64,000 nt of DNA from NCBI RefSeq assembly GCF_005080685.1, contig NZ_CP039371.1:2046001-2110000 (forward strand), read 5' to 3'. The stretch's first letter is position 1. The number at the start of each line of letters is the position of its first letter. The stretch is from Pseudomonas putida. GTDB lineage: Bacteria; Pseudomonadota; Gammaproteobacteria; Pseudomonadales; Pseudomonadaceae. Below are positions 1 through 8,061 of this stretch, piece by piece. The notes below the pieces were generated by a model. That model saw only the letters and a list, made by a program, of their open reading frames with translations, was not told the origin of the DNA and did no database searches. Both the position numbers and the translations under genes were made by a program.

Positions 1-60
1 GCTGTGCGCATTCTGGGCCGGCTCTGAGGTGCTTGTCGGGAGAATTCTAGCGCCTATGAG

Positions 61-214
61 ATCGAGCGCCGCCCGCGCGGCGCATCGCGGAGTGTGCGCT
101 GGAGAGGTGTGGTGCCGCACACATCGAGCGCCGCCCGCGCGGCGCATCGCGGAGTGTGCGCTGGAGAGGTGTGGTGCCGCATACATCGAGCGCCGCCCGC
201 GCGGCGCATCGCGA
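61..214. repeat. Tandem repeat, 62-bp period, 2.5 copies
   Basis: Copies start at 61, 123 and 185. The first two are full 62-bp units that are almost identical; the third keeps only the first ~30 bases before continuing into a different tail. The unit begins ATCGAGCGCCGCCCGCGCGG and appears to derive from the head of the REP-like inverted pair at 185-428. Short open frames across it are artefacts of the repeat. Seen directly; no gene is supported between 1 and 640. Confidence 0.85.
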
Positions 215-428
215 CGCAAGGCCGCTCCCACATTTGTTGCAACGTGCCACTGTCTGTCAGGCCATGGTTGTTCGGGGGCACCACGGAATATCGGGGTGCG
301 CCCTGCGCCAACACAGATATCGCACCGGGCCCGCCAGGCTGACCACCATGGCCTACCAGACAAAATTGGCCCGAAACAGATGTGGGAGCGGCCTTGCGTC
401 GCGATGCGCCGCGCTGGCGGCGCTCGAT
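185..428. repeat. Inverted REP-like pair (BIME type)
   Basis: The 49 bases at 185-233 recur as a reverse complement at 380-428 with one mismatch. They contain GACGCAAGGCCGCTCCCACA, typical of P. putida-group REP sequences. The ~145-base spacer shows no gene. Such elements usually lie between transcription units. Confidence 0.8.
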
Positions 429-509
429 CTATGCAGCGCTAAAAACCCTCAGCGTAAGAAACCGTCAAGTTCCCCATCAGATATGTAAACTTCGTAAATA
501 AGATTTAAA

Positions 510-530
510 CTCATTTGAGAATCACTATAT
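510..530 (+). promoter_or_regulatory. Possible Fur box upstream of the siderophore receptor gene
   Basis: TGAGAATCACTAT at 516-528 matches the right part of the Fur consensus (TGATAATCATTAT) at 11 of 13 positions; the left half is poor. It lies ~110 bases before the receptor start, where an iron-responsive operator would be expected. Inference from sequence resemblance and the role of the downstream gene. Confidence 0.4.
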
Positions 531-640
531 TCACCATCCCTAGTGACTCCCCAAGCTGTGCTTGAGAGGTCGGAGGGCGAGGGCTTTCCGGCTGCGCAGA
601 CGGATCTTGCCCCTTGCTCACCTTTCTAGGAGATGTACCG

Positions 641-2875
641 ATGCAACCCAGAACCTCACCGAATCGCCTGGCTCTGGCCCTGTTCGCACTGGCGTCGCCG
701 GCCGTGATGGCGGCCGAGAGCCAGCAGGCCGTGCCCGGCGAGGTACTGGAAGTGCCGGTGGCCGAGGACGCGCTGGTGATCCAGGACACCCTGGTCACCG
801 CCGAACGAGAGGCACGCCAGGCCCTGGGTTCGTCGATCATCACCGCTGAGGACATCAAGCGTCACCCGCCGGCCAACGATCTCTCCGATATCATCCGCCG
901 TGAGCCGGGGGTCAACCTCACCGGCAACAGCGCCAGTGGCGCACGGGGCAACAACCGCCAGATCGACCTGCGCGGCATGGGCCCGGAGAACACCCTGATC
1001 CTCATCGACGGCAAACCGTCCAGCGCTCGCAATGCCGTGCGCTACGGCTGGAACGGCGACCGCGACACCCGCGGCGAGACCAACTGGGTGCCAGCTGAGG
1101 CGGTCGAGCGCATCGAGATCCTGCGCGGGCCGGCGGCAGCACGTTATGGCTCCGGCGCCATGGGTGGGGTGGTCAACATCATCACCAAACGCCCAACGGA
1201 CGAGCTCAAAGGCAACGTCACTTTCTACACCCAGATGCCAGAAGACAGCGCCGAGGGCGCCAGCCGCCGAGCCAACTTCAACCTTGGCGGCGGGCTCACC
1301 GACAACTTGGGTTTCCGCCTGTATGGTGGCCTGGCCAAGACCGATGCCGACGACCTGGACATCAACGCCAGCCACGCCAACAGTGCCTTGGCCGCCGGCC
1401 GCGAAGGCGTGCGCAACAAGGACATCAACGGCCTGTTGAGCTGGCGGCTCAACGACGAGCACCGCCTCGAAGCCAGTGCCGGCTATAGCCGCCAGGGCAA
1501 CATCTACGCTGGCGACACCATGAACAGCAACGGCGGCAGCAATATCGACCTGATCTCCAGCCTGTACGGCAAGGAGACCAACGTGATGCAGCGCAGCACC
1601 TACGACCTGACCCACCTCGGCGATTTCACCTGGGGCTCCAGCAAGACCACCCTGGCCTATGAGTACGTGCGCAACTGGCGCCTCAACGAGGGCCTGGCCG
1701 GTGGCCCGGAAGGTGCGATCAACGACAGCGGCGCGGCCATGTCGCGGCTGCGCAACACGCGCCTCTCCAGCGAGGTCAACCTGCCGTTCGCCATGGGCAG
1801 CACCGAACACGTGCTGACGTTGGGCGGCGAGTACCTCTACGAATCGCTCAACGACCAGGGGTCGTTCCGCCCTCAAAGCTTCGACCCCAGCGGTGGCGGC
1901 GGTGATGTCATCGGCGGCTTCGACCGCAGCGACTCGAAGATGACCGCCAGGAGCTACGCGTTGTTCGCCGAGGACAACATCATCGTCGGTAACACCACGA
2001 TCACCCCAGGCCTGCGTTTCGACCATCACGAAACCTTCGGCGACAACTTCAGCCCGAGCCTGAACCTGTCGCACAAGATCACCGATGCCCTGACCGTCAA
2101 GGGCGGCATCGCGCGGGCCTACAAGGTGCCGAACCTGTACCAGTCCAACCCCAACTACCTGCTGTACAGCCGTGGCAACGGCTGCAGCGTGCAGCAGACC
2201 AACTCCGGTGGCTGCTACCTGCAGGGCAACGCCGACCTCAAGCCCGAGATCAGCGTGAACAAGGAAATTGGCCTGCTGTACGACCGCGGCACCTGGCGTA
2301 CCAGTGCCACCTACTTCCGCAACGATTATCAGAACAAGATCATCGGCGGCACCGACGTGCTGTATGCGATCAACAGCGGCCGCCGTGTGACCCAATGGGA
2401 AAACGCCGGCAAGGCGCGGGTCGAGGGCATCGAGGGCAACTTCTTCATGGAGCTGACCCCGACCCTGGACTGGAACACCAACCTGACCTGGATGCTCGAC
2501 AACGACAACCGTGAAACCGGCGAGCCGCTGTCGGTGATCCCCGAGTACACGGTCAACACTACGCTGGACTGGCGCGCTACCGACAAGCTGTCGTTCCAGG
2601 TGGCCGGGACCTACTTCGGCAAGCAGAAGTCGCCGACCTACAACTACCGCACCCAGGAGGATTACGACGCCGCGGCGCAGCAGGATGTCGAGGCCTATGG
2701 GCTGGTGGATCTGAGCGCAGGTTACAAGTTCAACGCCAACTATGACGTGCGGGTCGGGGTGAACAACGTCTTCGACAAGCAGATCCTGCGCGGCGGCAAT
2801 GCCAGCAGTTCGGGGGCCAATACCTATAACCAGCCGGGGCGGGCGGTGTTTGCCGCGTTGAACATTTCCTTCTGA
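641..2875 (+). CDS. fepA: TonB-dependent catecholate siderophore receptor, FepA/PfeA type
   Basis: Outer-membrane receptor importing ferric catecholate siderophores such as enterobactin, powered by TonB-ExbBD. The ATG at 641 has AGGAG eight bases upstream; a TTG at 614 would lack this site. Of 744 residues, the first ~25 form a signal peptide ending around VMAAE. The plug domain follows (VNLTGNSASGARGNNR, DLRGMG, EILRGPAAARYGSGAMGG), then a long beta-barrel ending in the terminal aromatic ALNISF. Length and the plug signature fit the FepA/PfeA branch rather than ferrichrome or heme receptors. A BIME separates it from the DUF3649-PepSY-DUF3325 operon, a common companion of TonB receptors in Pseudomonas. 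No siderophore biosynthesis genes are nearby, so it probably scavenges foreign siderophores (inference). Confidence 0.88.
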   Translation: MQPRTSPNRLALALFALASPAVMAAESQQAVPGEVLEVPVAEDALVIQDTLVTAEREARQALGSSIITAEDIKRHPPANDLSDIIRREPGVNLTGNSASGARGNNRQIDLRGMGPENTLILIDGKPSSARNAVRYGWNGDRDTRGETNWVPAEAVERIEILRGPAAARYGSGAMGGVVNIITKRPTDELKGNVTFYTQMPEDSAEGASRRANFNLGGGLTDNLGFRLYGGLAKTDADDLDINASHANSALAAGREGVRNKDINGLLSWRLNDEHRLEASAGYSRQGNIYAGDTMNSNGGSNIDLISSLYGKETNVMQRSTYDLTHLGDFTWGSSKTTLAYEYVRNWRLNEGLAGGPEGAINDSGAAMSRLRNTRLSSEVNLPFAMGSTEHVLTLGGEYLYESLNDQGSFRPQSFDPSGGGGDVIGGFDRSDSKMTARSYALFAEDNIIVGNTTITPGLRFDHHETFGDNFSPSLNLSHKITDALTVKGGIARAYKVPNLYQSNPNYLLYSRGNGCSVQQTNSGGCYLQGNADLKPEISVNKEIGLLYDRGTWRTSATYFRNDYQNKIIGGTDVLYAINSGRRVTQWENAGKARVEGIEGNFFMELTPTLDWNTNLTWMLDNDNRETGEPLSVIPEYTVNTTLDWRATDKLSFQVAGTYFGKQKSPTYNYRTQEDYDAAAQQDVEAYGLVDLSAGYKFNANYDVRVGVNNVFDKQILRGGNASSSGANTYNQPGRAVFAALNISF

Positions 2876-2897
2876 TCGTAGGGGCCGCGGTGCGGCC

Positions 2898-2974
2898 CAA
2901 TCGCCGGCAAGCCGGCTCCTACAGGTTGCCCTGGGGCCTTGGGTGAACCGTAGGAGCCGGCTTGCCGGCGATTG
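2898..2974. repeat. BIME: two REP elements in inverted orientation
   Basis: CAATCGCCGGCAAGCCGGCT... at 2898-2922 is repeated as its reverse complement at 2950-2974, each arm itself carrying a GCCGGCTTGCCGGC palindrome. This is the classic P. putida REP pair; it fills the gap between the receptor and the next operon. Confidence 0.85.
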
Positions 2975-3001
2975 GACTGTACAGCAGCCCCAGGAGCACC
3001 C

Positions 3002-3289
3002 ATGAACAGTCTTCCCCCCTGGCTGCAGATCCTCTCGCGCAGCGGCGCCGCACTGCTCGGTGGCTATGCCTTCAGCTACGCCGCCAGCGCTTGCCTGGCC
3101 AGGCTACTGCCACTGGCACCTGGCGACGCGGTGATCGCCGCCACGCTGCCGGCCTTCGTCTTCTATACCGCCGCCATGCTCTGGGCCTTCGCCAGTCGCG
3201 ATGCGCTACGCGCCTGGTGGCCGCTGGTGTTGGCGCTCCCCTTGGCGCTGGTCGGATTCTGGCCCCAGGCAATGAGGTGGCTGGCATGA
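3002..3289 (+). CDS. DUF3649 family small membrane protein
   Basis: A 95-residue inner-membrane protein with about three hydrophobic helices (roughly residues 15-35, 45-65 and 72-92). ATG 3002 has AGGAGC a few bases upstream; an in-frame upstream start would include REP sequence. Its stop overlaps the start of the PepSY gene in an ATGA junction, so they are translationally coupled. The order DUF3649, PepSY, DUF3325 after a TonB receptor is recurrent in Pseudomonas, and the set is presumed to act in iron or ferrisiderophore handling. The biochemical role of DUF3649 is unknown. Confidence 0.75.
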   Translation: MNSLPPWLQILSRSGAALLGGYAFSYAASACLARLLPLAPGDAVIAATLPAFVFYTAAMLWAFASRDALRAWWPLVLALPLALVGFWPQAMRWLA

Positions 3290-4806
3290 AGAACAGCTTC
3301 ACGCAATCGATGGCCTGGCTGCACACCTGGGCCGGGTTGATCTTCGGCTGGCTGCTGTTCGCCATTTTCGTCACTGGCACGCTGGCGGTGTTCGACAAGG
3401 AACTCAACCATTGGATGCAGCCGGAAATCCCGGCAAGCGAGGTGTCCCAGGCCGATGCCGCGCGGCGTGCCATCGCCTATCTGCAAACCCACGAGCCGAA
3501 CGCCGGCAACTGGGGCGTCAGCCTGCCCGGCGAGCGTGCGCCGGGTCTGCGCGTGTCTACCGGTGATCGTCGCCATGGCCACAGCGTGCAGCTCGATCCG
3601 CAAAGCGGCGAAGCGATCGAGGTGCGCAAGAGCGTCGGTGGCAATTTCTTCTTCCGCTTCCATTTCACCCTGGACCTGCCCCGCAACTGGGGCATCTTCG
3701 TGGTCGGCGCGCTGGCCCTGGTGATGCTGGCGGGGCTGGTCACCGGCATCGTCATCCACAAGAAGATCTTCAAGGAATTCTTCACCTTCCGGCCCGGCAA
3801 GGGGCAGCGATCGTGGCTGGATTTCCATAACGCCAGCGCGGTGCTGTTGCTGCCGTTCCATTTGATGATCACTTACACCGGCCTGGTGATCTTCATGCTC
3901 ATCTACATCCCGGCTGGGGTCGATGCACTGTTCGAGGGCGACAACCGAGCCTATTCCCAGGCTCAGGGCAACGCTCGCCTGGAGCAGCCGCGGGCGCTGG
4001 CCAGGCAACCAGGCGAACTGGTCGATGTGGTGCCGCTGCTGGCCCAGGCCGAGGCGCGGCTGGGCCCGCTCAGCGGTTTCAGCGTGAGTCACCCGAATAC
4101 GGCCGGCGCGCGCATCGAGGTCCGCCCGGAACTGGGCAACCGCATCGCCCTGTCCAAGGGCCAGGCCATGGTCTTCGATGGCGTTACAGGCGAGCTGCTC
4201 AGTGATGTCGCCGATTGGCGCCCGGCGCCGCTGACCCAGCGGGTGATGGTCGGCCTGCATTTCGCCCAGTTCGGCGGCTACCCGATGCGCTGGCTGTACT
4301 TCACTTGCGGCTTGGTCAGTTGCTTGATGATCGCCAGTGGCCTGGTGTTGTTCTGCGTCAAGCGCGGGCGCAAGTACGCCAGCGCCACCGAGGATGCCTC
4401 GGCGCGGCGCTGGTACCGGTTGGCCGAGGTGTGCAACATCGGTTTCATCGCCGGGCTGCTGCTGGCTTGTGTCGCATTGCTCTGGGCCAGCCGGCTGTTG
4501 CCGGTGGAGCTTGCGCAGCGGCAGGACTGGGAGGTGCGGGCATTCTTCGGTGTGTGGCTGTTGGCACTGCTGCATGCCGGGCTGCGACCGGCTCGGCGCG
4601 CCTGGGTCGAGCAGCTGGGTTTGGTGGCGCTGTTGTGCTGCGGCCTGGGGCTGTTGGGCGGCCTGGCCGACGGCATGCGCCTGGCTGTGGTGGTCACGGC
4701 GTTGATACTCGGTGCCGTGTTGGGCCTGGCGGCCTGGCGCGTTCATCATCACGCGGCAGCGCCACGCAGGACGCGGGCAATGCCACGCAGGGAGGCCAGG
4801 GCATGA
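3286..4806 (+). CDS. PepSY-associated transmembrane protein, putative ferrisiderophore reductase
   Basis: 506 residues. The N-terminus (WLHTWAGLIFGWLLFAIFV) is the first helix of PepSY_TM proteins (PiuB/FoxB-like). Further helices include GALALVMLAGLVTGIVI and LLPFHLMITYTGLVIFMLI, with a periplasmic PepSY-type segment between, then several C-terminal helices. Histidines at helix ends (WLHTW, FHFT, IHKK, FHNA, FHLM) are the ones thought to bind heme in this family. Family knowledge suggests periplasmic reduction of ferric siderophores to release iron. The start overlaps the DUF3649 stop by ATGA, and the stop overlaps the DUF3325 start in the same way, forming a tight three-gene operon. Confidence 0.82.
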   Translation: MKNSFTQSMAWLHTWAGLIFGWLLFAIFVTGTLAVFDKELNHWMQPEIPASEVSQADAARRAIAYLQTHEPNAGNWGVSLPGERAPGLRVSTGDRRHGHSVQLDPQSGEAIEVRKSVGGNFFFRFHFTLDLPRNWGIFVVGALALVMLAGLVTGIVIHKKIFKEFFTFRPGKGQRSWLDFHNASAVLLLPFHLMITYTGLVIFMLIYIPAGVDALFEGDNRAYSQAQGNARLEQPRALARQPGELVDVVPLLAQAEARLGPLSGFSVSHPNTAGARIEVRPELGNRIALSKGQAMVFDGVTGELLSDVADWRPAPLTQRVMVGLHFAQFGGYPMRWLYFTCGLVSCLMIASGLVLFCVKRGRKYASATEDASARRWYRLAEVCNIGFIAGLLLACVALLWASRLLPVELAQRQDWEVRAFFGVWLLALLHAGLRPARRAWVEQLGLVALLCCGLGLLGGLADGMRLAVVVTALILGAVLGLAAWRVHHHAAAPRRTRAMPRREARA

Positions 4807-5138
4807 TGCTGTCGGTAATGGGTGGGGCAGTGCTGGCCTACGGGGGAATGCTCGCGCTGTGCCAGGGCCTGGAGCGGCATTTCAAGCCGGTGTGGGGACG
4901 CACCTGTCCGCCGGCACTGCGCCGCTCGTTGCGCGCAATGGGCTGGTTGGGGCTGCTGCTCAGCCTGTTGCTGTGTGTCCAGGCCTGGGGCTGGGCCATG
5001 GGGCCGGTGGCCTGGTTCGGGGTGATGTCGCTGGCGGGGTTGTTGCTGGTGCTGCTGTTGCCTTATTGGCCCCGGGTGGCGGCGGGGTTGGTGGGCTTGG
5101 TGCCGGTTTGGGGGGTGATGCAGGTGTGTTCGCTTTAG
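4803..5138 (+). CDS. DUF3325 family membrane protein
   Basis: 111 residues with three to four hydrophobic helices (about 4-20, 42-60, 64-82 and 88-110). The ATGA overlap with the PepSY gene fixes the start at 4803. It is the third member of the DUF3649-PepSY-DUF3325 set. The function is not established; placement suggests an accessory subunit of the PepSY reductase. It ends 13 bases before the convergent heme oxygenase gene. Confidence 0.75.
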   Translation: MMLSVMGGAVLAYGGMLALCQGLERHFKPVWGRTCPPALRRSLRAMGWLGLLLSLLLCVQAWGWAMGPVAWFGVMSLAGLLLVLLLPYWPRVAAGLVGLVPVWGVMQVCSL

Positions 5139-5151
5139 GGGGCGCTCGATC

Positions 5152-5745
5152 TCAAGGCTCCAACACCCCGCACTGCCCCAACCACCGCTCAAAGCACTCG
5201 AACGTATCGATCGCCGCCTGCACCGTGGCGGCCTGCGCCGCTGGCGTGTTCGGGGCTTGCCCGAGCCTGTCGAGAAAGGCTCGCCAGTAGCTGCCGGTCG
5301 ACGCGCCATACACATCGAGAAAGCCCGTACCGCAGTCGGGACCGAGCCCTAGGCGTTCGGCCATGGCGCGCTTCAATACCTGGCCCCCCAAGGTCGAGCC
5401 CTCGATCACATACATCACGCCCAGCGCCCGTGCCTCGTCATCGAGGCTCGGCAGCGCCTGGCACAACGGCAACGCATCGATATCCGCCGCGCTCAGGCCC
5501 AGGGCCAGTAGGTCGCGTACCAGCACCGGCGCCTTCATTCGTTCGTCAGCCAGGTACCCGCCCAGGTGCAGTTCCAGGGGGGCATGAAAGCCGTAATAGG
5601 CAGCGAGTAGACGACGGTAGGCGTGGGCATCGAAGCCTTCGCGGAAAAACGGCAGTCGATCCTCCAACGCCCTGTGGCATTCGCGGGTGCCTGCGCGCAG
5701 GGCAAGCAACAAGGGGGAGGGGGTGGAAGTAGTGCGGGTCGACAT
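5152..5745 (-). CDS. Biliverdin-producing heme oxygenase
   Basis: 197-residue soluble protein of the heme oxygenase fold, opening heme to biliverdin, CO and iron. Residues ECHRALE (~21-27) hold the proximal histidine, and GVMYVIEGSTLGGQVL is the conserved distal helix with its glycine-rich kink. Length matches bacterial HemO/BphO enzymes. Sequence style is nearer the BphO type (partner of bacteriophytochrome) than PigA, but no phytochrome gene is adjacent; instead it faces the fepA-PepSY iron genes. It could therefore serve chromophore supply or iron recovery; the two cannot be separated from sequence alone. Confidence 0.82.
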   Translation of the reverse strand: MSTRTTSTPSPLLLALRAGTRECHRALEDRLPFFREGFDAHAYRRLLAAYYGFHAPLELHLGGYLADERMKAPVLVRDLLALGLSAADIDALPLCQALPSLDDEARALGVMYVIEGSTLGGQVLKRAMAERLGLGPDCGTGFLDVYGASTGSYWRAFLDRLGQAPNTPAAQAATVQAAIDTFECFERWLGQCGVLEP

Positions 5746-5873
5746 CGATCAGGCTCTGCTGGCAATTTGCCTAGTTTGGAGTGGCATCCTACCGCAGTGT
5801 TCCCCACTGGCCGCGACAAAATCGCCACGTCGTGATAAACGAGTCCACTTCATTTGAGTGAAAAGCCCCTGCG

Positions 5874-6413
5874 ATGAAAGCCGTGCACCTCACCCTGGTC
5901 TGTCACGCCTTGACCGATGCCCAGCGCACCGGCCACTTGCCGCGACATGGCGACCCTATTCTGCCGGTAATCGAACTGCCGTGGATCCCCAACCCCGCGA
6001 CCCAGGTACTGAGTGCGCCGGAGCGCCGAGCCCAGGACACCGCCGTCATGTTGGGTCTGCCCGTTCGACTCGCGCCGGCACTGGCCGATTGCGACCTGGG
6101 AAACTGGCAGGGGCTGGCGCTCAAGCAATTGCAGGCCGAACAGCCCGAGGCGTTGGCGCAGTGGCTGGGCGATCCCTGCAGCAAGCCTCATGGCGGCGAG
6201 TCTTTTGCCGAGCTTTGCCAGCGAGTGGCGGCCTGGCTGGGCGAATTCGAGGAGGCTGGGCACTGGCTGGCGGTGACCCATCCGTTGGTCATCCGCGCCG
6301 TGCTGGTCGAGGTGATGGGCGCACCGCTTGCCGCCCAGTCACGTATCGACGTGCTGCCACTGTCGCGTGTGTGCCTGAGCCACACCGGGCAATGGCGCTT
6401 GCGCCTGGGTTGA
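5874..6413 (+). CDS. Histidine phosphatase superfamily protein
   Basis: 179-residue phosphoglycerate-mutase-like phosphatase. The catalytic histidine lies in LVCHALTDA (~9-17), where the usual RHG is CHA, and the second histidine is in VTHPLVIRA. SAPERRAQDT carries the phosphate-binding arginine region and ALADCDLGNWQG the acidic loop. The RHG-to-CHA change removes the first conserved arginine, so the substrate or activity may differ from classic members. Alone between the heme oxygenase and the exporter gene; the substrate is unknown. Confidence 0.75.
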   Translation: MKAVHLTLVCHALTDAQRTGHLPRHGDPILPVIELPWIPNPATQVLSAPERRAQDTAVMLGLPVRLAPALADCDLGNWQGLALKQLQAEQPEALAQWLGDPCSKPHGGESFAELCQRVAAWLGEFEEAGHWLAVTHPLVIRAVLVEVMGAPLAAQSRIDVLPLSRVCLSHTGQWRLRLG

Positions 6414-6422
6414 AGGCTGGCT

Positions 6423-7208
6423 TCAGAACGCCAGCTTGTAGCCGATCAGCAGGAGCATGGCGGCCAGGCACGGGCGCAGCACGCGGTCGGAAATACGCCC
6501 GGTCAGGTGGCTACCCAGGTAGATACCCGGCAGCGACCCGAGCAACAGGTAGCCCAGCAGCGACCAGTCGAGGTTGCCCATGCCGGCATGGCCCAGGCCG
6601 GCGACCAGGGTCAGCGGCACGGCGTGGGCGATTTCGGTACCGACCAGGCGACGGGTTTGCAGGAACGGGTAGAGCAGGAACAGGGCCACCGTGCCCAACG
6701 CACCGGCCCCGATCGAAGTCAGCGTGACCATGACGCCCAGCACCACGCCAGTGAGCACGGTCAGGAGGTTCAGGGTGCGGTCGCTGAGGTGGTAGTGATC
6801 GCCGGCGTGACGGTTGGCGAAGGCCTGCAGGCGCGACTTGAACATGATCGCCAGCGCGGTGAGGATCAGCACCGCCGCCAGGCCTTGCTTGATGATCGCG
6901 TTGAGCGCCGAGGTGTCGGTATGCAGGGTGCTCAGGAACCACAGGGTCAAGGCTGCGGCAGGCACGCTGCCCAGGCTCAGGTAGCCGGTGATCTTCCAGT
7001 CGATGTTCTTGTTGCGGCCATGCACCCAGACGCCACTGGCCTTGGTGATGGCGGCGTAGAGCAGGTCGGTGCCCACGGCAGTAGCGGGGTTGATACCGAA
7101 CCAGAGCAGGATCGGCGTCATCAGCGAGCCGCCACCTACACCGGTCATGCCAACGATGAAACCCACCACCAGTCCGGCAATGGTGAAACCGAAAGAACCT
7201 ACATCCAT
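6423..7208 (-). CDS. TauE/SafE family sulfite/organosulfur exporter-like permease
   Basis: 261-residue integral membrane protein with about eight helices in two repeats. FIVGMTGVGGGSLMTPILL near the N-terminus and VTLTSIGAGALGTVALFLL in the second half are the paired TauE/SafE motifs. The family moves sulfite, sulfoacetate or similar anions. It converges on the histidine phosphatase gene with a 9-base gap. No sulfur metabolism genes are near, so the substrate is undefined. An AT-rich 117-base gap upstream probably carries its promoter. Confidence 0.85.
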   Translation of the reverse strand: MDVGSFGFTIAGLVVGFIVGMTGVGGGSLMTPILLWFGINPATAVGTDLLYAAITKASGVWVHGRNKNIDWKITGYLSLGSVPAAALTLWFLSTLHTDTSALNAIIKQGLAAVLILTALAIMFKSRLQAFANRHAGDHYHLSDRTLNLLTVLTGVVLGVMVTLTSIGAGALGTVALFLLYPFLQTRRLVGTEIAHAVPLTLVAGLGHAGMGNLDWSLLGYLLLGSLPGIYLGSHLTGRISDRVLRPCLAAMLLLIGYKLAF

Positions 7209-7325
7209 ACGCTACTCGACTGCCCAGCTTTGCCCGTTATCGGATGCAAGCAGCATATAGATTTTTTTATAGCCAAATAGACTTGTTCGTTATTAGGTTA
7301 TAACCGAGCCGCAACGCTTACCGCG

Positions 7326-7949
7326 TTAGCGATCGGTCATCACCACCATCACATGGGCATCGCCGCCATCTTCGCTCTCCGACAGGTAGATATGCCCCAC
7401 CTGGCTGTCGAAATAAGCCGTCTCCTGGGGGCCTATGCTCACCGCCTCGCCGGTTTCGAACACGATGCGCACCCTACCGCTCAGCACCAGCGCGAACTCC
7501 TGGCCGGGATGGCGGATAAAATCGTCGAACTGGCCGCGTTCGCGGGCGATGATGCGGGCATAGGCCGGTGTCATGCGGCGACCGGGAAAACCTCCGGCTA
7601 TGGGATGGTAGTCGTAGGTGCCGGTGGAGTAGCCGGCAGCGGCGGGCAGTGAGTCGACCACCACGGTGGCCGGCCCTGGGGCGTTGGTGGCGCTACTGGA
7701 GCGGAACAACTGGGCAATGTCGACTTCCAGAGCACGGGCCGCGGCGGCCAGCTTTTCATAGCTTACCGATACCTGGGCCAACTCCATTTTCGACAGCGTC
7801 GATACCGGCACGCCGCTGAGCGCCGACAGTTGCTTGAGGGTCAATTGCCGGGCCTTGCGCACCTGGCGCAGGCGGCCACCGACCTCTGCGCGATCGAGCA
7901 ACGGCAGCCCGTCGGGGCGGCCTGGAGGAGTAGGGCGGTGGTCGGACAT
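7326..7949 (-). CDS. XRE-family transcriptional regulator with C-terminal cupin
   Basis: 207 residues. An HTH_3 domain at about 20-80 (LRQVRKARQLTLKQLSALSG, with PVSTLSKMELAQ as recognition helix) is followed by a cupin domain (about 115-205; FDDFIRHPGQEFALVLSGRV) that likely senses a small ligand. This PuuR/SutR-like layout usually controls amine or amino-acid catabolism. The gene is divergent from the DauA-like oxidoreductase, and the AT-rich gap (7,950-8,061) contains AATTCTCATA-type repeats that could be its operator. It probably controls the downstream three-gene operon (inference). Confidence 0.85.
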   Translation of the reverse strand: MSDHRPTPPGRPDGLPLLDRAEVGGRLRQVRKARQLTLKQLSALSGVPVSTLSKMELAQVSVSYEKLAAAARALEVDIAQLFRSSSATNAPGPATVVVDSLPAAAGYSTGTYDYHPIAGGFPGRRMTPAYARIIARERGQFDDFIRHPGQEFALVLSGRVRIVFETGEAVSIGPQETAYFDSQVGHIYLSESEDGGDAHVMVVMTDR

Positions 7950-8061
7950 CGGGGCTCTCGTGTACGGCTTTGGTCGGGCATCTTACCGTGGGCGCTTGCA
8001 CATTGATAAATTCTCATATATTAGAATTCTCATAAATGATAATTATGCGGCGGGAATGTGC

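Noticed and set aside
61..214. CRISPR-like array
   Set aside because: The repeats are contiguous 62-bp tandems without unique spacers and no cas genes are present.
656..2395. 579-codon open frame antisense to the siderophore receptor
   Set aside because: Shadow frame produced by high GC codon bias; no ribosome site, and composition (Val/Ala/Asp-rich) is typical of antisense translation.
5152..5745. Assignment as bphO of a phytochrome system
   Set aside because: No bacteriophytochrome gene is adjacent, so only the general heme oxygenase call is supported.
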